64,000 nucleotides of DNA from Rossellomorea sp. SC111 (GTDB lineage Bacteria > Bacillota > Bacilli > Bacillales > Bacillaceae_B): NCBI RefSeq assembly GCF_024733565.1, contig NZ_JANIOC010000016.1, forward strand, positions 34,446 through 98,445, in the 5' to 3' direction. Below are positions 59,712 through 64,000 of the stretch, piece after piece. Below the pieces are notes generated by a model. It did no database searches, had not been told where the DNA came from, and saw only the letters and a list, made by a program, of their open reading frames with translations. A program made the translations under genes and the position numbers. Numbering within the stretch: position 1 is the stretch's first letter; every line of letters begins with the position of its first letter.

Positions 59712-60827
59712 ATGAGTACAGTCGGAAGAAATGAACCATGCCCATGTGGCAGTGGAAAGAAATATAAGAAATGCTGTGAAAACGTTGTGAATATAGATAC
59801 GCTGGTGAGTCAGGAACTGGATGTGCTGCAGGCACAGCTGTATGACTTCATCGCTACGGCCCAGTCTGCCGAGATGGAGGAATCCTACCATCACTATCTT
59901 TCAAAGATGGACTTAATGCAGGCAGATCCCGATATTTATGAAATGGCCTTTGTCAGCTGGTACGGAGCGACTCAGAAGGATGCTAACGATGTTCGTTTGA
60001 TCGAACGATTTGTGGATAAGCAGCTGAGCACGGTGACTCGACCACAGACAGCTGAGGTATTGGAATCGTGGAAAAATGTACGGGTGACAGCTGGTACAGT
60101 AGAGAAGCTCGATGACAATACATTGCGTGTCGGGGAAGCGATCACGGGAGATACGCTTATCGTGACGGAAAAATTCGGTAAGCTTGAAGAGAACAGTTTC
60201 TTCCTGGGATTACTATTGCCGAACGGAGAGAAGTATCTTCCGTTTGCTCAATACTTCATTTATCCGGCGATTGAAAAAGCGGCGATGGAGTTAGTGAAGA
60301 TCCGTTTTGAACAGGGTAAATTTGACACTCTGCATGATTACTTATCAGGTCAGTACCTGGAAATCGCGGATGTCGGATTCGTGCTTTATAGTGCGGAGAA
60401 GAAGAAGGCTGGAAAAGCATCATCTCAATCTGCCGGTGCCGATGAAGGCAATCATGAAGATGAAAACACCGGGGATTCCATTGAAGGAGTCGAGATCTGG
60501 AAGACGGCGGAATATAACGAAGCGATCACATCCCTTCAAAAATTCCTCTCTGAAAAAGGGGAAGAAAAGAAAGAAAGTGAACTGCTCGTAGCCGTATTGG
60601 AAAAATACTTCTACACAGAACGCCCAACCATCCGCAACCCGAAAATCTACTCGGGGGCAATGGTCGACATGGCGAAAAACATCGATGAAATCAGTATCCG
60701 CCACGTTCAAAAGGAACTGGCAGAATACTTCGATGTCTCCGCCAACAGCATCTCAAGACGAAGCAAGCAAATCTGGGAAAGCTACCAGGACACCGTCAAC
60801 GAACTGCTGAAAGTAACGAACGCCTAA
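59712..60827 (+). CDS. SEC-C motif protein with zinc finger at the N-terminus
   Basis: A 371-residue cytoplasmic protein of unknown function. It begins with a SEC-C finger ([22 protein letters not shown]), then a helical region, a small beta-rich stretch (VRVTAGTVEKLDDNTLRVGEAITGDTLIVTEKFG), an acidic low-complexity linker (about 250-275) and a C-terminal part containing a helix-turn-helix-like VQKELAEYFDVSANSISRRSKQIWE. ATG 59712 follows GGAGGT. It is encoded directly before secA, which carries the same finger at its C-terminus. Confidence 0.8.
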   Translation: MSTVGRNEPCPCGSGKKYKKCCENVVNIDTLVSQELDVLQAQLYDFIATAQSAEMEESYHHYLSKMDLMQADPDIYEMAFVSWYGATQKDANDVRLIERFVDKQLSTVTRPQTAEVLESWKNVRVTAGTVEKLDDNTLRVGEAITGDTLIVTEKFGKLEENSFFLGLLLPNGEKYLPFAQYFIYPAIEKAAMELVKIRFEQGKFDTLHDYLSGQYLEIADVGFVLYSAEKKKAGKASSQSAGADEGNHEDENTGDSIEGVEIWKTAEYNEAITSLQKFLSEKGEEKKESELLVAVLEKYFYTERPTIRNPKIYSGAMVDMAKNIDEISIRHVQKELAEYFDVSANSISRRSKQIWESYQDTVNELLKVTNA

Positions 60828-60850
60828 ACCAAACTGAATACTCATCCTAC

Positions 60851-60880
60851 GAAAGTCGTCTGATAAAGGCGGCTTTTTTT
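60851..60880 (+). terminator. Terminator after the SEC-C gene
   Basis: AAAGTCGTCT pairs with AGGCGGCTTT with G-U pairs, followed by Ts. A repeat arm begins at the next base. Confidence 0.75.
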
Positions 60881-60979
60881 GAGGGACGGACCTCCCAAAT
60901 TACAACTAATATGGAAAGAAAGCCTTATATGAAAGCATCCAACCTTCCAAAACAGTGAAATATAGAGGTCCGTCCCTCA
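60881..60979. repeat. GAGGGACGGACCTC element with terminal inverted repeats (99 bp)
   Basis: GAGGGACGGACCTC (60881-60894) and GAGGTCCGTCCCTC (60965-60978) are exact 14-nt inverse ends of a miniature-element-like unit with an AT-rich centre. Confidence 0.8.
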
Positions 60980-61209
60980 AAGCCTTAAGTTGTAACCGAT
61001 ATGGGATAGTGGTAAGATTGATAGGGAAAATATCGTGTTTGTGTGGGAGGATAATTGGTTTTAGTAGCGAATTTTAAGTAGAGTGATGTGAAGTGATTCT
61101 CCTTGTTTTTTACAGGGAATTCACATATTTCTCATCGGAATCTCATTTACTTTCGTTATACTTGTGACGTTTGGCTCTCATTCCAACACAGATAAAGGAG
61201 CGTTTATAC

Positions 61210-63720
61210 ATGCTTGGTCTATTAAATAAAGTGTTCGATGCGAATAAAAGAGAATTAAAGAGGCTGGAGAAACTGGCCGATCAAATAGAAGAATTAGGTC
61301 CTGATATGGAGCGATTGACGGATGATGAAATCCGTGAAAGAACGGAGCGTTTCAAAGAACGCTATCAAAAGGGTGAAGACCTTGAGGATATGCTCGTTGA
61401 AGCGTTCGCTGTTGTCCGTGAAGCGGCACGACGTGTACTTGGTTTATATCCGTACCGCGTTCAGCTAATGGGTGGTGTTTCCCTTCACGGAGGGAACATC
61501 TCCGAGATGAAAACCGGTGAAGGTAAAACCCTGACGGCGACAATGCCTGTGTATTTGAATGCCATCACGGGAAAAGGCGTTCACGTTATCACGGTCAATG
61601 ATTATTTGGCCAGCCGTGATGCCGAGGAAATGGGTAAACTATACAATTTCTTAGGCCTGACTGTTGGACTTAATCTCAACTCCATGTCTAAAGACGAGAA
61701 ACGCGAAGCCTATAACGCAGATATCACGTACGGGACGAATAACGAGTTCGGATTCGATTACCTGCGTGACAACATGGTTCTGTACAAAGACCAAATGGTT
61801 CAGCGCAGCCTTCATTTTGCCGTAATTGATGAGGTCGACTCCATTCTGATTGATGAAGCACGTACACCATTGATCATTTCAGGTAACGCCCAACGCACAC
61901 CTCAGCTTTATATCCAGGCAAACGCCGTTGTCCGGACACTGAAAAAAGAGGAAGATTACACATATGATGAAAAAACGAAAGGTGTTCAATTGACGGAAGA
62001 CGGGATCAGCAAGGTGGAAAGAGCCTTCCATATTGATAACCTGTTTGATATTTCACACGTAACCCTTAACCACCACATCAACCAGGCATTAAAAGCCCAC
62101 GTAAGTATGCACCGGGATGTTGATTATGTGGTTCAGGAAGGTGAAATCATCATCGTTGACTCCTTTACGGGCCGCTTGATGAAAGGTCGTCGTTACAGTG
62201 ATGGTCTGCATCAATCGATTGAAGCCAAAGAAGGTCTTGAAATTCAAAATGAAAGTATGACCATGGCAACGATCACCTTCCAGAACTACTTCCGTATGTA
62301 TGAAAAGCTTTCCGGTATGACCGGTACGGCGAAGACGGAAGAAGAAGAGTTCCGTAATATCTACAATATGAACGTCATTGTCATCCCGACGAATAGACCG
62401 ATCGTTCGTGATGACCGCGCCGATTTAATTTACGCGTCCATCGAAGGGAAGTTCAATGCGGTAGTGGAAGATATTAAAGAACGTCATGAAAAAGGACAGC
62501 CTGTACTGGTCGGTACGGTTGCCGTTGAAACCTCCGAGCTTATCTCTACGCTTCTGACAAAAAAAGGCGTACGCCACAATGTGTTGAATGCGAAAAACCA
62601 TGGCCGTGAAGCGGAAATCATTTTAGAAGCGGGTCAGCCTGGTGCCGTTACGATCGCAACCAACATGGCCGGTCGTGGTACGGATATCAAGCTTGGAGAA
62701 GGCGTCATCGAAGTTGGCGGTCTTGCCGTCATCGGTACGGAACGTCACGAATCAAGACGTATCGATAATCAGCTCCGTGGACGTTCAGGACGTCAGGGAG
62801 ATCCGGGGGTTACTCAGTTCTATCTTTCAATGGAAGATGAATTGATGAGAAGGTTCGGCTCCGACAATATGAAGAGCATGATGGAACGCCTTGGAATGGA
62901 TGATTCCCAGCCGATTCAAAGTAAAATGGTCAGCCGTGCTGTAGAATCAGCTCAAAAACGGGTGGAAGGAAACAACTTCGACGCCCGTAAGCAGCTTCTT
63001 CAATACGATGATGTACTGCGCCAACAGCGTGAAATCATCTACAAACAGCGTAATGAAGTCATCGACTCTGAAAACCTTCGTGACATCGTTGAAGGCATGA
63101 TCAAATCAGTCATTGAACGTCAAGTGGCGGCTCATACGGCAGAGGAAGAGATGGAGAACTGGAATCTTCAAGGTATTGTTGATTTCGTCAACGCCAACCT
63201 TCTACCGGAAAATGACGTGACAGTCAACGATCTTCGTGGAAAAGAAGCCGATGAAATGATGGCTCTCATCTTTGAAGATGTACAGCATCGCTACAATGAA
63301 AAAGAAGAGCAGCTGACACCTGAACAGATGCGTGAGTTTGAAAAGGTCATCCTGCTTCGCGCCGTTGATACAAAATGGATCGATCACATCGATGCCATGG
63401 ATCAACTTCGCCAAGGTATCCACCTCCGTGCATACGGACAAAACGATCCACTGCGTGAATACCAGCATGAAGGATTCGCCATGTTCGAAAGCATGGTACT
63501 CGCCATCGAAGAAGACGTGGCAAAATACGTCATGAAAGCGGAAATCCGCAACAACCTGGAACGCCAGGAAGTAGCCAAAGGCCAAGCGGTCAATCCGAAA
63601 GAAGACGGAGCAAAAGCCAAAAAACAACCAGTCCGCAAACAAGCAGACGTCGGACGCAACGACCCATGCCCATGCGGAAGCGGCAAAAAATACAAACACT
63701 GCCACGGCATAACCGGATAA
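61210..63720 (+). CDS. secA: Preprotein translocase ATPase SecA
   Basis: Motor of the Sec export pathway, driving unfolded preproteins through SecYEG. ATG 61210 follows AAAGGAG and begins [24 protein letters not shown]; the frame is open from 61171. Features: Walker [30 protein letters not shown] (Walker B region), [15 protein letters not shown] [37 protein letters not shown], and the C-terminal SEC-C zinc finger [20 protein letters not shown]. Length 836 residues is normal. In B. subtilis prfB follows; here the next sequence is a terminator, a repeat and an IS. Confidence 0.97.
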   Translation: MLGLLNKVFDANKRELKRLEKLADQIEELGPDMERLTDDEIRERTERFKERYQKGEDLEDMLVEAFAVVREAARRVLGLYPYRVQLMGGVSLHGGNISEMKTGEGKTLTATMPVYLNAITGKGVHVITVNDYLASRDAEEMGKLYNFLGLTVGLNLNSMSKDEKREAYNADITYGTNNEFGFDYLRDNMVLYKDQMVQRSLHFAVIDEVDSILIDEARTPLIISGNAQRTPQLYIQANAVVRTLKKEEDYTYDEKTKGVQLTEDGISKVERAFHIDNLFDISHVTLNHHINQALKAHVSMHRDVDYVVQEGEIIIVDSFTGRLMKGRRYSDGLHQSIEAKEGLEIQNESMTMATITFQNYFRMYEKLSGMTGTAKTEEEEFRNIYNMNVIVIPTNRPIVRDDRADLIYASIEGKFNAVVEDIKERHEKGQPVLVGTVAVETSELISTLLTKKGVRHNVLNAKNHGREAEIILEAGQPGAVTIATNMAGRGTDIKLGEGVIEVGGLAVIGTERHESRRIDNQLRGRSGRQGDPGVTQFYLSMEDELMRRFGSDNMKSMMERLGMDDSQPIQSKMVSRAVESAQKRVEGNNFDARKQLLQYDDVLRQQREIIYKQRNEVIDSENLRDIVEGMIKSVIERQVAAHTAEEEMENWNLQGIVDFVNANLLPENDVTVNDLRGKEADEMMALIFEDVQHRYNEKEEQLTPEQMREFEKVILLRAVDTKWIDHIDAMDQLRQGIHLRAYGQNDPLREYQHEGFAMFESMVLAIEEDVAKYVMKAEIRNNLERQEVAKGQAVNPKEDGAKAKKQPVRKQADVGRNDPCPCGSGKKYKHCHGITG

Positions 63721-63739
63721 TATTTACTATTTGAGATGA

Positions 63740-63778
63740 TACCTGGGACTTATTTTGCTAAAATAAATCCCAGGTACT
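63740..63778 (+). terminator. Terminator of secA, REP-like
   Basis: TACCTGGGA...TATTTT pairs with AAAATAAA-TCCCAGGTA around a short loop, followed by CTTTTCCGTTTTT. Its ACCTGG/CCAGGT ends resemble the REP units elsewhere in the window. Confidence 0.75.
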
Positions 63779-63856
63779 TTTCCGTTTTTATGATTAAGAT
63801 GGAGGAACTGGCACTATTAGTGCTTGTTCATTATTGGATGGATTTTAACAGCAAAG

Positions 63857-63925
63857 TTGATTGGAGCGGAAGGTGCTCGACTCCTGCGGGAAAAGCGGGA
63901 AAGTTGAGACCCCACAGGGCAAAGC
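63857..63925. repeat. Bacillaceae palindromic element, left half only
   Basis: TTGATTGGAGCGGAAGGTGCTCG to CCACAGGGCAAAGC matches the complete copy at 4952 closely for about 67 nt and then stops where the insertion sequence begins. Confidence 0.82.
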
Positions 63926-64000
63926 TGAGTTGCACCCCTATTGTTGGACACCCCAACCAACAATAGGAGGTACCAGCACATATGGCCAAGTTTACTCAAG
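63926..64000 (+). mobile_element. IS3-family (IS150-like) insertion sequence, left end, cut by window edge
   Basis: TGAGTTGCACCCCTATTGTTGGACA resembles the TG-starting terminal inverted repeats of IS150-group IS3 elements. An inverted repeat TATTGTTGG/CCAACAATA (63939-63965) precedes the transposase ribosome-binding site and could block translation of read-through mRNA. The right end and target duplication lie outside the window. Confidence 0.7.
63982..64000 (+). CDS. Start of IS3-type transposase OrfA (partial)
   Basis: ATG 63982 follows AGGAGG and reads MAKFTQ before the window ends, like the starts of IS150-group OrfA proteins (MAKFT...). Only six codons are visible, so the call rests on context. 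Confidence 0.55.

Noticed and set aside
1..64000. CRISPR arrays, tRNA or rRNA genes, prophage
   Set aside because: No regularly spaced repeats, no cloverleaf or rRNA signatures and no phage structural or integrase genes were seen.

Overview
The window is chromosomal DNA of a Gram-positive, endospore-former-like member of the Bacillaceae (Bacillus/Rossellomorea-type). The reasons are AGGAGG ribosome-binding sites, frequent TTG/GTG starts, an S-box riboswitch, CcpA cre sites, sigma-D (TAAA-N15-GCCGATAT) flagellar promoters, and the gene order degV-comFA-comFC-yvyF-flgM-flgN-flgK-flgL-yviE-fliW-csrA-hag-flaG-fliD-fliS-fliT-hpf-secA, which matches the Bacillus subtilis comF/hag/secA region. No rRNA, tRNA or CRISPR array was seen. 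Genus and species are not fixed by what I can see.

Left part (1-10.7 kb): a sugar-use locus. A GH3 beta-glucosidase (cut by the window edge) is divergent from an ABC sugar importer (lipoprotein plus two permeases), followed by a GH13 alpha-glucosidase and a LacI-type regulator. Two identical 14-nt LacI-type operators sit just downstream of the two divergent promoters. Then comes a SAM-I riboswitch with its terminator and the methionine importer metN-metI-metQ.

Middle (10.7-42 kb): mixed chromosomal genes. These include a SEC-C/HEAT-like protein, a VanZ-like protein, a 1752-residue secreted nucleotide phosphoesterase with an internal ~1.5 kb tandem duplication, tRNA hydroxylase trhO, a PBP3-type transpeptidase, two SDR enzymes, a CcpA-marked TRAP-TAXI importer operon next to a DctB/DctS/DctR-like sensor set, ppaC, a VOC protein, three tandem HTH-TPR regulators with the remains of a fourth copy, murB, a second nucleotidase, a DMT transporter and degV.

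Right part (42-64 kb): competence comFA/comFC and then the late flagellar genes. The four best sigma-D-type promoters fall in front of yvyF, flgM, hag and flaG. FliW, CsrA and a CsrA-type hairpin in the hag leader form the known flagellin homeostasis circuit. The most striking feature is a group I intron near the 3' end of hag. Its first 45 nt re-encode the last 14 flagellin residues and the stop codon with mostly synonymous changes, so spliced and unspliced mRNAs are both predicted to give a 414-residue flagellin. A LAGLIDADG endonuclease gene on the opposite strand lies just downstream. The window ends with hpf (sigma-B-like promoter), a DUF1028 gene, a SEC-C gene, secA, and an IS3-like element inserted into a Bacillaceae palindromic repeat where prfB would be expected.

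Three families of small palindromic repeats are scattered through the window: TGTACCTGGTACA-type REPs that also flank a frameshifted REP-associated transposase, GAGGGACGGACCTC elements (two of them inside reading frames), and the ~120 bp GGAGCGGAAGGTGCTCG element.
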